Origin: Rhodococcoides corynebacterioides NBRC 14404
GTDB lineage: Bacteria > Actinomycetota > Actinomycetes > Mycobacteriales > Mycobacteriaceae
Direction: 5' to 3'
Length of the DNA stretch: 64,000 nt
NCBI RefSeq assembly: GCF_001894765.1
Contig: NZ_BCWV01000004.1
Coordinates: 248,001 to 312,000 of the forward strand
This document shows, one piece after another, positions 29,128 through 39,370 of this stretch. The translations under genes and the position numbers were made by a program. Position 1 is the stretch's first letter, and every line of letters begins with the position of its first letter. Below the pieces are notes generated by a model. It searched no databases, had not been told where the DNA came from, and saw only the letters and a list, made by a program, of their open reading frames with translations.

Positions 29128-30003
29128 CTAGTTGTTGCCCTTGGCGTAGGACGACTGGCCGTAGGAACCCTGACCGTTGTCCTTGGTGAAGGGATCCTGG
29201 CCACTGTCGACCGGCAGCGCGGAGGAGCGCTGATCGAGCTCCTGCAGCTGGGACTCCAGGTAGGACTTCAGGCGGACGCGGTACTCGCGCTCGAACGTCT
29301 TGAGACGCTCGATGCGCTCCTCGAGCACGGACCGCTGCTGGTTGATGGTCGCCATGATCTCGGTGTGCTTGCGCTCGGCATCGCTCTCGAGGGCGTCGGC
29401 CTTCTCCTTGGCCTGACGCAGCTGGGTCTCCGACCGCGTCTGCGCATCCGCGAGCAGCGCGTCGGCCTTCTGACGAGCCTCGGACACCAGCGACTCGGCG
29501 CGGCTCTGCGCCTCGCTGACCAGACGATCGGAGTTCGCGCGAGCGGAGCCGAGCAGCTGCTCGGACTCGGTCTTGGCGTCACCGGTGAGGCGGTCGGCCA
29601 TCTCCTGTGCGAGGCCGAGGATCTTGGCGGCCTGCATGTTGGAGTCGCCCCCACCCTGCGCGGCGGCGGCCGGTGCGGCGGCGGGCGCCGGAGCCTGCAC
29701 CACGGGGGCCGGCTTGGGCGGCTCGGGACGCGGCGCCGGGGCCGGGGCGGGAGCAGCGGCGGGAGCGGCAGCGGGAGCGGCAGCGGGTGCGCTCTGACGC
29801 GAGGACGACGACTTGGCGTCGGCCAGCTCCTGATCGAGCTCACCGACGCGCTGACGCAGGTCGGCGTTCTCCTCGATCAGGCGCGAGAGCTCCTGCTCGA
29901 CGAGGTCGAGGAAGGCATCGACCTCGTCCTCGTTGTAACCGCGCTTACCGATGGGCGGCTTGCTGAACGCGACGTTGTGCACATCGGCGGGAGTCAGCGG
30001 CAT
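29128..30003 (-). CDS. wag31: polar growth scaffold DivIVA/Wag31
   Basis: A 291-aa coiled-coil protein that gathers at the poles and directs apical cell-wall growth. The N-terminal membrane/curvature-binding domain (residues 1-60: [27 protein letters not shown]) is typical. An Ala/Pro-rich linker (about 70-125) follows, then a long heptad coiled coil (about 130-265) and a Gly/Ser/Tyr-rich tail. In mycobacteria it is phosphorylated by PknA/PknB in the linker region. It sits in the usual place between yggT/sepF and ileS. ATG with a GGGATCCTTCC-type leader; the ribosome site is AAGGATC. Confidence 0.96.
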   Translation of the reverse strand: MPLTPADVHNVAFSKPPIGKRGYNEDEVDAFLDLVEQELSRLIEENADLRQRVGELDQELADAKSSSSRQSAPAAAPAAAPAAAPAPAPAPRPEPPKPAPVVQAPAPAAAPAAAAQGGGDSNMQAAKILGLAQEMADRLTGDAKTESEQLLGSARANSDRLVSEAQSRAESLVSEARQKADALLADAQTRSETQLRQAKEKADALESDAERKHTEIMATINQQRSVLEERIERLKTFEREYRVRLKSYLESQLQELDQRSSALPVDSGQDPFTKDNGQGSYGQSSYAKGNN

Positions 30004-30067
30004 GGAAGGATCCCTTCACGCGTCTCGAGAGCGGTGGAGCATCGACTAGCGACTACGCGGACAGTTC

Positions 30068-30110
30068 GGTCGCGAGCGACGGGTGTCGCCTGCGACAGCG
30101 ACTCGCGACC
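30068..30110. other. hairpin in yggT-wag31 gap
   Basis: A 43-bp element with a perfect 9-bp outer stem (ggtcgcgag/ctcgcgacc) and an inner tgtcgc-ct-gcgaca hairpin, 65 bp upstream of the wag31 start. On the minus strand it could end the yggT transcript or fold in the wag31 leader. The remaining 140 bp up to yggT presumably hold the wag31 promoter; I see no decisive -35/-10 pair there. Confidence 0.5.
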
Positions 30111-30254
30111 GGGCTGGACGCGGCGTCACGGTACGGACAGTTTCCCAGCGAACGATCGGTGCGATCATCGCTCGGCGGACATTCGGTTGTTGTGCACCAC
30201 GACGAGGCGCCGGTGTGCCCTGACGGATCATTCTGTCACACCCGACGCGCAGGA

Positions 30255-30533
30255 TCACCCGACGCTCTGCACCACACGCATCAAGATGAACACGATGAAC
30301 AGCAACACCATGATGGACAGGTCCAGACGCACCCCGCCCAGGTTCAACGGCGGGATGATGCGGCGGAGGAACTTCACGGGCGGATCCGTCACGGTGAAGA
30401 TCGCCTCGAGAATCACCACCATGACACCGGTGGGGTGCCAGTCACGGGCGAAGGACCGGATGAACTCGACCACCACCCGGCCGATGAGCAGCAGCCAGAA
30501 CAGGAACAACACGAAGTAGAGCACGGCGAACAC
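30255..30533 (-). CDS. YggT-family membrane protein
   Basis: A 92-aa protein of two hydrophobic segments (about residues 3-22 and 70-90) flanking the family motif (DPPVKFLRRIIPP, LDLSIMVLLF). Its place between sepF and wag31 matches Rv2146c. YggT proteins are associated with division/polar growth operons and, in plants, thylakoid nucleoid organisation; a precise role is unknown. GTG start at 30533. Confidence 0.9.
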   Translation of the reverse strand: MFAVLYFVLFLFWLLLIGRVVVEFIRSFARDWHPTGVMVVILEAIFTVTDPPVKFLRRIIPPLNLGGVRLDLSIMVLLFIVFILMRVVQSVG

Positions 30534-30680
30534 TCAGCTCACCGACCCTGCATCGCTCGCGGAGACACTTCCCGACAGCACGATCACGTCCCGATCATTC
30601 GACTCGTCCACCACTCCACTGTGCCAGCAGCGCCGGCACCGGCGGGCCCGAGGGCGCGGCCGGCACCGCTCGCCGCCGGG

Positions 30681-31349
30681 TCACTGCTGGTTGTAGAAGC
30701 CGTTCTCGGCGATGCGACGACGCTCCTCGGCGGAGACGTCCACGTCGGCCGGCGAGAGGAGGAACACCTTCGTGGCCACCTTGTCGAACGAGCCACGCAG
30801 CGCGAACGCCAGGCCCGCGGCGAAGTCGACGAGTCGCTTCGCGTCGGCGTTGCTCATCTCGACGAGGTCCATGATGACGGGCGTGCCGTCACGGAACCGC
30901 TCGCCGATGGTGCGCGCCTCGCCGTAGTCCCGCGGACGCAGAGTGGTGATGGTGGACACGGGACCCCCGTCGTCGACGGACACGGAACGGCGCGGCTCCG
31001 GGCGCGGCTCGGGCCGCGTGTCCATCGCCAGGGCGCCGCGGGTGGACGGTCCGGTGGAACGCAGCGTGGTCGCCCGGCCGCCGCCACGGGCGGACAGCGG
31101 CGCGACGTGGGCGGATCGACGCGGGGCAGCCGCGGCGTAGTCGTCCCGTCCGGCCGGCTCGTAGTCGTCGTCGCCGCGACGCGCGCCGACGTAGGCGGGC
31201 TCGTCGTCGTACTCGTCGTCCATCGACCGCGCATAGCCACCGCGCGAGGACCGACCCACGGGGGCGTCGGTGTCGTCGAGGTAGTCGTCCTCGTACTCGT
31301 CGAGTGGAACCATGCCGAAGTAAGCCTTGACTTTGTGGAGCGTGCTCAT
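30681..31349 (-). CDS. sepF: cell division protein SepF
   Basis: A 222-aa FtsZ-binding protein that tethers the Z-ring to the membrane in FtsA-less actinobacteria. It has an N-terminal amphipathic helix ([13 protein letters not shown]), a long acidic then Gly/Arg-rich disordered linker (about residues 18-125) and a C-terminal SepF domain ([21 protein letters not shown] to the end). It is the partner of the FtsZ C-terminal tail encoded upstream in the same cluster. ATG at 31349 after an AAGGAAGG ribosome site. Confidence 0.95.
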   Translation of the reverse strand: MSTLHKVKAYFGMVPLDEYEDDYLDDTDAPVGRSSRGGYARSMDDEYDDEPAYVGARRGDDDYEPAGRDDYAAAAPRRSAHVAPLSARGGGRATTLRSTGPSTRGALAMDTRPEPRPEPRRSVSVDDGGPVSTITTLRPRDYGEARTIGERFRDGTPVIMDLVEMSNADAKRLVDFAAGLAFALRGSFDKVATKVFLLSPADVDVSAEERRRIAENGFYNQQ

Positions 31350-31457
31350 CGGTCGACCTTCCTTGGCGTGGTGATGCGGGGTGGGGCGAGAACGCGGGCG
31401 GAGCCGGTGCGTCCTGTGTGACTGGCGTGAATCTCGAGGTTCCTGTGGTTCATGCTG

Positions 31458-32210
31458 TCAAGGCGAGGTTACGGGCCGGGGACCCAGGATCGCGGTTCCG
31501 ACACGCACACACGTCGAGCCGTGTCGAACCGCGTCCTCGAGGTCTCCGGTCATGCCCGCCGACAGCCCGGTCGCCGTCGGGTGCGATCGGAGAAGTCGCT
31601 GGTGGAGGCCCGCGAGGTCGGCGAACGCGGCGTCCGCGTCGGACTCCAGCGGCGGCACCGCCATCAGGCCCGCCAGCTGCAATCCCGACGACTCCGCGAC
31701 GGCATCCGCCACCGCATCCAGCTCGGCGCGATCCACGCCGCCGCGGTGCGTGTCACCGTCCAGACTCACCTGGACGTACACCGCGAGATCGTCGGTCCGA
31801 GCGCCGTCGTCGCCTGCGCGCTCGACCCCGCGCCGGAGCGCGTCGACGAGCCGCAGGCTGTCCACGGAATGCACGACGTGCGCCCACTGGGCGACGGCGC
31901 GAGCCTTGTTCCGCTGCACGTGCCCGATCATGTGCCACCGGACGTCGTCGCCGGGCGCCTCGCGCAGTGCGGTCACCTTGGGTGCCGCGTCCTGCTCGCG
32001 CGATTCGCCGAACTCGCGGCAGCCGAGGTCGCGGAGGATCGCGACGTCCGACGCCGGGAAGAACTTCGTGACGGGTAACAAGGTCACATCGTCCACACCC
32101 CGCCCGGCGGCGCGGCAGGCGTCGGCGAGCCGGGACCGGACCGCGTCGAGATGCTCGGCGAGGTACGCGCGCCGTGCGTCACCTCCGGTGCCGCCTTCAC
32201 CGCCCGTCAT
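31458..32210 (-). CDS. YggS/PLPBP-family PLP homeostasis protein
   Basis: A 250-aa single-domain PLP-binding protein of the alanine racemase N-domain fold. The PLP lysine is in LLPVTKFFP, WHMIGHVQRNKA is the family signature, and the phosphate loop lies near GLSAGMTGDLEDAV. It buffers pyridoxal phosphate and influences amino-acid metabolism. It corresponds to Rv2148c between ftsZ and sepF. ATG 32210 overlaps the pgeF stop. Confidence 0.93.
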   Translation of the reverse strand: MTGGEGGTGGDARRAYLAEHLDAVRSRLADACRAAGRGVDDVTLLPVTKFFPASDVAILRDLGCREFGESREQDAAPKVTALREAPGDDVRWHMIGHVQRNKARAVAQWAHVVHSVDSLRLVDALRRGVERAGDDGARTDDLAVYVQVSLDGDTHRGGVDRAELDAVADAVAESSGLQLAGLMAVPPLESDADAAFADLAGLHQRLLRSHPTATGLSAGMTGDLEDAVRHGSTCVRVGTAILGPRPVTSP

Positions 32211-32953
32211 CGTCCGCCCTCCGTCGTGTCCATCCAGACGACACCCGCGTGTCGGCCGGTCGGCGCACCGCGGCGGTGGCTGAACAGCGAGCGGTCGGTG
32301 ATGGTCTCGCGCGGATCGACCGCGACCCCGGCGATGCCCGCCTCGAGCAACTGGCGGCGCAGACCCGCCCGGATGTCGAGGCCGGGCGTGCCCTTGCGGG
32401 TGCGCGTCGCGCTGCCGGGGAGGTGAGCTTCCACGTCACGTTGCATGGCCGCCGGGACCTCGTAGTCCTCGCCGCCCGCGGCCGGCCCGAGGAATCCCTC
32501 GATGCGGGACAGCGACGCGCCCGCCGCCACCATGGCGTCGAGAACGCGGGGAACGATGCCGATCCGGGCGCCGATCCGGCCGGCGTGCACCGCGGCGATC
32601 ACCCCCGCCGCGTCGTCGGAGAGCAGGACCGGCACGCAATCGGCAGCGAGCACCACCAGCGCGAGGTCGCGTTCGGTGGTCACCAGCGCGTCGGTCGCCG
32701 GGACGGTGCCTCGGACCGATCCGTCGACCACCGTGACGGTGCGTCCGTGGATCTGGTCCATGAAGACGAGCCGATCCGGGCTCAGACCGATCTTGTCCGC
32801 CAGCCGCCGCCGGTTCGCCGCGACGTCCGCCGGGCTGTCGCCGACGTGGTCGCCGAGATTGAACGCGTCGTAGGGAGGCTTGGACACGCCTCCGGCGCGT
32901 GACGTGGTCACGCGCCGGACGCGGTAGCCGGTCGGTCGGCCGGGGGTGCTCAC
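32207..32953 (-). CDS. pgeF: peptidoglycan editing factor PgeF (DUF152/laccase-domain)
   Basis: A 248-aa Cu/Zn-site protein of the YfiH/PgeF family, which removes misincorporated L-Ser from the peptidoglycan stem peptide or acts as a purine nucleoside phosphorylase in relatives. Metal-binding segments are [15 protein letters not shown] and AAVHAGRIG. Note VHAGRIG where many relatives have VHAGWRG. It is coupled to ftsZ upstream (GTGA) and yggS downstream (ATGA), matching Rv2149c. Confidence 0.92.
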   Translation of the reverse strand: MSTPGRPTGYRVRRVTTSRAGGVSKPPYDAFNLGDHVGDSPADVAANRRRLADKIGLSPDRLVFMDQIHGRTVTVVDGSVRGTVPATDALVTTERDLALVVLAADCVPVLLSDDAAGVIAAVHAGRIGARIGIVPRVLDAMVAAGASLSRIEGFLGPAAGGEDYEVPAAMQRDVEAHLPGSATRTRKGTPGLDIRAGLRRQLLEAGIAGVAVDPRETITDRSLFSHRRGAPTGRHAGVVWMDTTEGGR

Positions 32954-34137
32954 CGACGCATGAAGGAGGGGACGTCCACGTCGTCGTCGCCCTCGTCGTC
33001 GGACACGCGCACCGGGTGACCCGTCGCCCGGGCGGCACGCTCGCCGATCGGCGGCAGCGTCGACTTGGCGGGTGCGTCGCGGAAGACGGCGGGTCCGTCG
33101 TCCTCGGCGTGGAGGTCGCCGGCCCGGCCCGAGCCGACGGTCGCGGCGCGGGTCTGACCGGGCGCGGCCTCGACGGGTCGACGGGCGGGCCCGCTGCCGT
33201 CGAAACCGGCCGCGATCACGGTGACCCGGACCTCGTCACCGAGCGAATCGTCGATGACGGTGCCGAAGATGATGTTGGCGTCGATGTGGGCTGCTTCCTG
33301 CACCAGCGAGGCGGCCTCGTTGATCTCGAAGAGACCCAGATCGGATCCGCCCGCGATGGAGAGCAGCACGCCGCGCGCGCCTTCCATCGAGGCCTCGAGC
33401 AGCGGGGAGTTGATCGCGGCCTCGGCGGCCTTGATGGCCCGACCCTCGCCCCGCGACGACCCGATGCCCATCAGGGCGCTGCCGGCGCCGGACATGACGC
33501 CCTTGACGTCGGCGAAGTCGACGTTGATCAGACCGGGGGTGGTGATGAGGTCGGTGATGCCCTGGACACCGTTGAGCAGCACCTCGTCGGCGGAGCGGAA
33601 CGCGTCCATGAGACTGACCGCCGCGTCGCCGAGCTGGAGCAGCCGATCGTTGGGGATGACGATCAGGGTGTCGCAGGACTCGCGGAGCGACTGGATGCCG
33701 GTGTCCGCCTGTCCCCCGCGCCGCTTGCCCTCGAAGGAGAACGGACGGGTGACGACGCCGACCGTGAGAGCGCCGAGCTTGCGGGCGATGCTGGCCACGA
33801 CGGGCGCGCCGCCGGTGCCGGTGCCGCCGCCCTCACCGGCGGTGACGAAGACCATGTCGGCGCCCTTGAGCACCTCTTCGATCTCGTCCTTGTGGTCCTC
33901 GGCGGCCTTGCGACCGACCTCGGGGTCGGCCCCGGCGCCGAGGCCGCGGGTGAGTTCGCGGCCGACGTCGAGCTTGACGTCGGCGTCGGACATGAGCAGC
34001 GCCTGCGCGTCGGTGTTGACCGCGATGAACTCGACTCCCTTGAGTCCCTGTTCGATCATGCGGTTGACCGCGTTGACGCCGCCGCCGCCGATGCCGACGA
34101 CCTTGATTACGGCGAGGTAGTTGTGCGGGGGCGTCAT
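32950..34137 (-). CDS. ftsZ: cell division protein FtsZ
   Basis: A 395-aa tubulin-like GTPase that forms the cytokinetic ring. The nucleotide loop GGGTGTG is at 103-109, the T7 loop reads NVDFADVK, and the GTPase core ends near residue 315. A variable acidic linker (about 320-382) leads to the conserved tail DVPSFMRR that binds SepF and FtsW. ATG at 34137. A 190-bp gap with its own promoter separates it from ftsQ, giving ftsZ independent transcription as in mycobacteria. Confidence 0.98.
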   Translation of the reverse strand: MTPPHNYLAVIKVVGIGGGGVNAVNRMIEQGLKGVEFIAVNTDAQALLMSDADVKLDVGRELTRGLGAGADPEVGRKAAEDHKDEIEEVLKGADMVFVTAGEGGGTGTGGAPVVASIARKLGALTVGVVTRPFSFEGKRRGGQADTGIQSLRESCDTLIVIPNDRLLQLGDAAVSLMDAFRSADEVLLNGVQGITDLITTPGLINVDFADVKGVMSGAGSALMGIGSSRGEGRAIKAAEAAINSPLLEASMEGARGVLLSIAGGSDLGLFEINEAASLVQEAAHIDANIIFGTVIDDSLGDEVRVTVIAAGFDGSGPARRPVEAAPGQTRAATVGSGRAGDLHAEDDGPAVFRDAPAKSTLPPIGERAARATGHPVRVSDDEGDDDVDVPSFMRR

Positions 34138-34200
34138 GGGCTCTCGCCTTCCGTGGTTGGTGTGTGTCGTCGAACTGTCGGGTCGAAACCCTCAACCTGA

Positions 34201-34224
34201 ACCATAGGGTTATAGTTATGTCAA
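34201..34224 (-). promoter_or_regulatory. ftsZ promoter region
   Basis: An unusually AT-rich stretch 64-87 bp before ftsZ carries TTGACA (34219-34224, minus strand) followed by TATAAC and TATGGT, either of which could serve as a -10. The block TTGACATAACTATAACCC closely resembles the ftsQ-ftsZ intergenic promoter sequence I recall from mycobacteria. Confidence 0.65.
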
Positions 34225-34328
34225 GTAGTCCGACCGGGAAAACGGTAGAGACCACCCCTCCCGGCGTCCGGGAGGCGCGCCGTGGCGCGCCGAGAAATAC
34301 GGAGAATTCCGGATGGATCCGTGACACC

Positions 34329-35153
34329 TCACCGGATCGTCGGCAGGTCCGGACTCGAGACGTCGTAGGTCTGCCCGGGTTGCGTGAGCAGCGGCAACGC
34401 GATCGACGCCTTGTACTCGCCGTCCTCGCTGCTCCCCCACACCACGACGCGACCGTCGACGAGGGTGAGCGAGACGTTCGAGATCGTCGGCGCGTCGATC
34501 TGCGTGACCTGCGCGCGCAGCGGCGGCGGCAACACCGCCAGGACGTCCAGTGCGGCCCTGGTCTCGAGGTTGCCGTAGGACGGACTCGCCGCCACGAGTC
34601 GCACGACTCCCGGCGGGGGCGGCTCGACGGCGAAGTCGACGCCGTTCTCGTCCATCAGATGCGTGCCGTCCGGCGCGTCGAAGAACACCACCGGCACCCG
34701 TTCCTGCACGGTGACCCGCACGGTCGACGGATAGACCCGCTGGACGCGGACCGACGCCACCTTCGGAATGCCGGCCACCCTCGTCGCCGCCGCGTCCGTG
34801 TCCACCCGCGGCAGTGGGGTGCCCTCGGCGACCGCCAGCGTGGTCACGATCTCCGTGCGATCCACCGCCGCGTTCCCGGTCACGTCGATGGTGTCGACGG
34901 CCCAGATCGGCCCGAACCAGGACACCCCGAGGAACACCGCCGAGGCCAGCACAGCGGCCACGAGGGCGATCCGCCCGCGTCGACCGATCCGCGGTTCGCG
35001 AGTGGGCCGGGTCCGTGTGGCGGTCCGGTCGCGGCGGGCGGACGAGGACGCCGACGAACGCGACGCCTGTCCCGACGCCGCGCCGCGCTGCGCACCGACC
35101 CGTCGCGGTGCGGCCGGGCGCCGACCCCCGCGTGCGTTCGTCACCGAGCGCAC
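34329..35153 (-). CDS. ftsQ: cell division protein FtsQ
   Basis: A 274-aa bitopic divisome protein. It has a 60-residue basic cytoplasmic tail, a membrane helix (about 61-80), a POTRA domain (about 86-155: VDTIDVTGNAAVDRTEIV) and the FtsQ/DivIB beta domain (VVFFDAPDGTHLMDENGVDF). It links FtsL/FtsB-like proteins to the ring and regulates septal synthesis. GTG 35153 is used; GTG 35144 is possible. It follows murC by 31 bp. Confidence 0.93.
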   Translation of the reverse strand: MRSVTNARGGRRPAAPRRVGAQRGAASGQASRSSASSSARRDRTATRTRPTREPRIGRRGRIALVAAVLASAVFLGVSWFGPIWAVDTIDVTGNAAVDRTEIVTTLAVAEGTPLPRVDTDAAATRVAGIPKVASVRVQRVYPSTVRVTVQERVPVVFFDAPDGTHLMDENGVDFAVEPPPPGVVRLVAASPSYGNLETRAALDVLAVLPPPLRAQVTQIDAPTISNVSLTLVDGRVVVWGSSEDGEYKASIALPLLTQPGQTYDVSSPDLPTIR

Positions 35154-35184
35154 CCGGGCCGAGAGCCGTTCCGGGACCGCACGA

Positions 35185-36690
35185 TCAGCGCCGCGGCAGC
35201 GTCGAGCGGAGCGCGTCGAGAATCTGCGACCCCAGCATGGTCACGTCACCGGCGCCCATGGTGACCACGACGTCGCCGGCGCCCACGAGGTGTGCGACCT
35301 GACGCGGGACCGCCGACAGGTCGGGCTGGTAGTGGACCGGCTTGGTGACCGAGCGCGCTACCGTCGCACCGCTCACGCCGGGAACCGGCTCCTCCCGTGC
35401 GCCGTACACGTCGAGCACCATCACCTCGTCGGCCAGGTCGAGCGCGGACGCGAACTCCTCGGCGAACGTGACGGTGCGCGAGTAGAGGTGGGGCTGAAAG
35501 ACCACGAGCACCCGGCCCGGACGGTCGGGATCGGCGGTACGCACCAGATCGGCCGCCGCGCCGAGCACCGCCCGCACCTCCGTCGGGTGGTGGGCGTAGT
35601 CGTCGAACACCCGCACTCCACGCTCGCGTCCCCGCAGCTGGAAGCGCCGATGCACCCCGGCGAACCCCGCCAGTCCCTCGACGACCGTGTCCGGAGCCGC
35701 GCCGAGCTCGATCGCCGCGACCACCGCACCCATGGCGTTGAGCGCCATGTGCCGCCCGGGTACGCCCAGACGCACCGTGCGGTCGCGGTCCTCGCCCGCG
35801 AGCCGGAAGTGGACGACCCCGCCCGTGTCCTCGGGCTTCCATCCGAGCAACCGTGCTCCGGTCTCCACACCGTCGATCCGGACGTCGTCGGCGCCGTAAC
35901 TCAGCAGGCGCACGCCGTCCGGGGCCCGTGACGCGACGCGACGCGCCAGGTCGAGCGAACCCGGATCGTCCGTGCACACCACCAGCGAACCGCCCGGCCG
36001 GAGCCGTGCGACGAAATCGTCGAACACCTGCGTGTAGGCGTCCTCGCTGCCGAAGTAGTCGAGGTGGTCGGCCTCGACGTTGGTGACCACCACCAGGTCG
36101 GGGTCGTACTGCAGCAGGGAGCCGTCGCTCTCGTCCGCCTCGGCGACGAAGACGTCACCCGTGCCGTGGTGCGAGTTGGTCCCGGCCTCGTTCAGCTCGC
36201 CGCCCACGGCGAAGGACGGGTCGGCACCGCAGTGCTGCAGCGCCACGACCAGCATCGACGTCGTGGACGTCTTGCCGTGTGTCCCGGAGACCAGGACCGT
36301 GCGGAACCCGGTCATCAGGCGTGCGAGCACGGCCGGACGCAGCAGCACCGGAATGCCCCGCTCCCCCGCCGCCACCAATTCGGGATTGGTCTTCGGAATC
36401 GCCGCGTGCGTGGTCACCACCGCGGTCGGTCCACCGTCCAGCATGTCCAGCGCCGACGCGTCGTGACCGATGCGCACCCGAGCACCACGGGCCCGCAGCG
36501 CCTTGACGCCGCGACTCTCCTTCGCGTCCGAGCCGGACACCGCACCGCCGCGCGAGAGCAGGATGCGGGCGATGCCGGACATGCCCGCGCCTCCGATGCC
36601 CACCATGTGCACACGCGACAGTTCTTCCGGAAGACCCGCCGGGGGGCCTTCCGTCGAGGCCGGGGACGGGGTTCCGGGCGGGGTGGACAC
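35185..36690 (-). CDS. murC: UDP-N-acetylmuramate-L-alanine ligase
   Basis: The 501-aa Mur ligase that adds L-Ala to UDP-MurNAc. The N-terminal nucleotide domain has [18 protein letters not shown], the central ATPase GTHGKTSTT, and the C-terminal part [11 protein letters not shown]. The GTG at 36690 has AGGAG nine bases upstream and gives the family-typical start. Another GTG at 36711 overlaps the murG stop and would add seven residues. The gene closes the precursor-synthesis block of the cluster. Confidence 0.96.
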   Translation of the reverse strand: MSTPPGTPSPASTEGPPAGLPEELSRVHMVGIGGAGMSGIARILLSRGGAVSGSDAKESRGVKALRARGARVRIGHDASALDMLDGGPTAVVTTHAAIPKTNPELVAAGERGIPVLLRPAVLARLMTGFRTVLVSGTHGKTSTTSMLVVALQHCGADPSFAVGGELNEAGTNSHHGTGDVFVAEADESDGSLLQYDPDLVVVTNVEADHLDYFGSEDAYTQVFDDFVARLRPGGSLVVCTDDPGSLDLARRVASRAPDGVRLLSYGADDVRIDGVETGARLLGWKPEDTGGVVHFRLAGEDRDRTVRLGVPGRHMALNAMGAVVAAIELGAAPDTVVEGLAGFAGVHRRFQLRGRERGVRVFDDYAHHPTEVRAVLGAAADLVRTADPDRPGRVLVVFQPHLYSRTVTFAEEFASALDLADEVMVLDVYGAREEPVPGVSGATVARSVTKPVHYQPDLSAVPRQVAHLVGAGDVVVTMGAGDVTMLGSQILDALRSTLPRR

Positions 36691-36707
36691 GAGCGGGTTC
36701 TCCTGGT

Positions 36708-37838
36708 TCACGAGTGCGACTTCTGCTGCTGGTGCCGCCGAGCGGTCTCGAGCACGATGCGGGCCACCTCGGTGGCCGCGCCGCGATGTCCGGCGCCGGC
36801 GGCCGCGGCCCCCATGCGTCGGACCGCGTCCGGATCGGTGACGAGCGGGACGACGCGGGAGGCCACCGCGTCCGACGTGAGGTCGGCGTCCGCGATCACG
36901 ACGCCGCCGCCCGCGTCCGCGACGGGGCGGGCGTTGAGTTCCTGCTCGCCGTTGCCATGGGGCAAGGGTACGTAGAAGGCCGGCAATCCGACGGCCGAGA
37001 CCTCCGCCACCGTCATCGCCCCGGACCGACACAGGGCGACGTCGGCCGCGGCGTACGCGAGATCCATCCGGGTCAGATACGGCACGGCGACGTACGGGGC
37101 GTCGGGGGTGGAGGCGACGTCGAGCGTGTTCTTGGGACCGTGCGCGTGCAGCACCGACACTCCGGCCGCGGCGAGCGCGGGGGCGGCTCCGGACACCGCC
37201 TCGTTCAACGACCGGGCCCCCTGGGATCCCCCGAACACCAGCAGCACGGGCCCGTCGGCGGGCAGGCCGAAGTGCGCCCGCGCCTCGGCGCGGACGGCGG
37301 CGCGGTCGAGGTCGGTGATGGTGGGGCGCACCGGAATGCCGATCACCTCGGCGTCCGATCGGCCGCGGGCGTGGACGCCGGAGTTCGCGACGGCGGCGAG
37401 CACGCGGTCGGCGACGCGGGCGCCCACCTTGTTGGCGACGCCGGCACTCGCGTTGGCCTCGTGGACGATGACCGGAACCCGTCCACGCGCAGCGAGATAC
37501 GCGGGCAGCGCCACGTACCCGCCGAAGCCGACGACCACGTCGGCCTCCACCCGCGTCAGCACGGCGCGCGTCGCGCGCACCGAGCGGACGACGTTCGCGG
37601 GCAGCGCCAGCAGCGGCCGGGACAGCCGGCGCGGCAACGGCACCGGCGGGATCAACTCCAACGGGTAGCCGCGGTCCGGCACCAACGTGGTCTCGAGACC
37701 GCGCTCGGTTCCGAGCGCCGTGACGCGAACGGCGGGATCGAGCTCGCGCAGGGCGTCGGCGACCGCGAGCGCCGGTTCGACGTGGCCTGCCGTGCCGCCT
37801 CCGGCGACGACGACGGACACGGGGGCAGGGCGCGTCAT
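36708..37838 (-). CDS. murG: lipid II-forming GlcNAc transferase MurG
   Basis: A 376-aa peripheral GT28 glycosyltransferase that adds GlcNAc to lipid I at the inner face of the membrane. Signature segments are [18 protein letters not shown] (acceptor-site Gly loops), [29 protein letters not shown] (UDP-GlcNAc loop) and [17 protein letters not shown] 37838 overlaps the ftsW stop (ATGA). Confidence 0.97.
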   Translation of the reverse strand: MTRPAPVSVVVAGGGTAGHVEPALAVADALRELDPAVRVTALGTERGLETTLVPDRGYPLELIPPVPLPRRLSRPLLALPANVVRSVRATRAVLTRVEADVVVGFGGYVALPAYLAARGRVPVIVHEANASAGVANKVGARVADRVLAAVANSGVHARGRSDAEVIGIPVRPTITDLDRAAVRAEARAHFGLPADGPVLLVFGGSQGARSLNEAVSGAAPALAAAGVSVLHAHGPKNTLDVASTPDAPYVAVPYLTRMDLAYAAADVALCRSGAMTVAEVSAVGLPAFYVPLPHGNGEQELNARPVADAGGGVVIADADLTSDAVASRVVPLVTDPDAVRRMGAAAAGAGHRGAATEVARIVLETARRHQQQKSHS

Positions 37839-39370
37839 CGGCGACGTCTCCGTTCCGGTGATCTCGGGTCGTGGGGCACGGCGGTGCGGCGGCCGGACGC
37901 CGCGTCCGGCTGCGCGCGTCGGGCACCGCGTGGCTGGGCGGCTGCTGCCCGTGGCTGGGCGGCTGCCGCCCGTGGTTGCGGTGCCGCCGCCCGCGGGTGC
38001 TGGGCCGTGGCGCGCGGCTGACCCGCGGCGCCTCGGGGTGCAGTCCGGGGCCGGTCTGCCGCTCGGGCGGGCGCACGGACCGGACCCGCGGCACCCCGTC
38101 CCTGCAGCCGCGCGCGCTGCGCCTCGACCGGGGAGTACGGCTGCGGGACGGGCAACCGGAGCAGCCGCCCGACCTTGCCGTCGTGGCCGGAGGCGAGGGC
38201 GGCGACCGCTTCGGGCTCGTGCCGGGAGATGTTGGCCAGCAGTCCCAGCACCAGCAGGGTGATGGCCGTCGAGGTTCCGCCGGCGGACACGAGCGGCAGC
38301 TGGAGACCGGTGACCGGCAACAGCCCGATGACGTATCCGATGTTGATGGCGGCCTGCGCCAGGATCCACACGGTGAAGGTGGCCACGAGGATCTTCATGA
38401 ACGGATCCGGCACCCGCGCGGCGATGCGCAGGCCCGTGAAGACGAGCAGACCGAACAGGCCGATGACGGCCACGCAGCCGACGAGTCCGAGTTCCTCGCC
38501 GATGATGGCGAAGATGAAGTCGTTGTGGGCGTTGGGGAGATAGCTCCACTTGGCCCGGCTCTGGCCGAGTCCGAGGCCGAACACGCCACCGTCGGCGAGG
38601 GAGTAGAGCGCCTGACGCGACTGGTAGCCGGCGCCCTGCGGATCGCTGCCGGGATCGAGCCACTGGGCGATGCGCGCGGAGCGGTAGCCGGCGGTCATGG
38701 CCAGCACGCCGCCCGCCACTGCCAGACCGCCGACGATGGAGACGAACCACTTGAGCGGTAGACCCGCGAACCACAGCAGCGCCATGAGGATGATGCCGAG
38801 AGCCACCGTCGTGCCGAGGTCGGGCTGCAGAACGATGAGAGCGAAGATCACCATCGCGGCGGGAACCAACGGGATCAGAAGACCCTTGAGATCGGCGCGC
38901 TCGGCGCGACGCGACGCCAGCAGGTGGGCACCCCACACCGCGAACGTCACCTTGGCGATCTCGGACGGCTGCAGACCGACGCCGCCGATCATGAACCATC
39001 CGCGAGTGCCCTGTGCCACCGTGCCGATCCCCGGGATCAGCACCAGGACCAGCAGCACGACCGAGATCACGAACAGCGGGAACGACCATGCCCGAATGAC
39101 GCGGATGGGCAGCCGCAGAGCGACCACGAACGCCACGACTCCGACGACCGCGAAGATGACCTGGCGGGTGAACATCGTGTAGGCCGAGCCGTCCTCGGCG
39201 TAGGCCTCGACCGACGACGCGGACAGGACCATGACCACACCGAGCGTCGTCAGCATGGCCGCCACGGTCACGACGAGGTGGAACGACGCGAGCGGCCGGT
39301 CCATCCAGGTGTCGACGGCGCGGGGTGGGCGCACGGACCAGCGGGAGCGGGATGCCTTCGGGCTGCTCAT
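37835..39370 (-). CDS. ftsW: septal peptidoglycan polymerase FtsW (SEDS)
   Basis: A 511-aa SEDS glycosyltransferase that polymerises lipid II with its partner PBP2. It has ten or so membrane helices (about residues 28-400) and the hallmark segments [22 protein letters not shown] and [10 protein letters not shown]. The C-terminal 100 residues are a cytoplasmic Ala/Pro/Gln/Arg-rich tail with repeated AAAQPR units, long for the family. In mycobacteria the FtsW tail contacts FtsZ; this repetitive tail could do likewise. ATG 39370 overlaps the murD stop. Confidence 0.96.
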   Translation of the reverse strand: MSSPKASRSRWSVRPPRAVDTWMDRPLASFHLVVTVAAMLTTLGVVMVLSASSVEAYAEDGSAYTMFTRQVIFAVVGVVAFVVALRLPIRVIRAWSFPLFVISVVLLVLVLIPGIGTVAQGTRGWFMIGGVGLQPSEIAKVTFAVWGAHLLASRRAERADLKGLLIPLVPAAMVIFALIVLQPDLGTTVALGIILMALLWFAGLPLKWFVSIVGGLAVAGGVLAMTAGYRSARIAQWLDPGSDPQGAGYQSRQALYSLADGGVFGLGLGQSRAKWSYLPNAHNDFIFAIIGEELGLVGCVAVIGLFGLLVFTGLRIAARVPDPFMKILVATFTVWILAQAAINIGYVIGLLPVTGLQLPLVSAGGTSTAITLLVLGLLANISRHEPEAVAALASGHDGKVGRLLRLPVPQPYSPVEAQRARLQGRGAAGPVRAPARAADRPRTAPRGAAGQPRATAQHPRAAAPQPRAAAAQPRAAAAQPRGARRAQPDAASGRRTAVPHDPRSPERRRRR

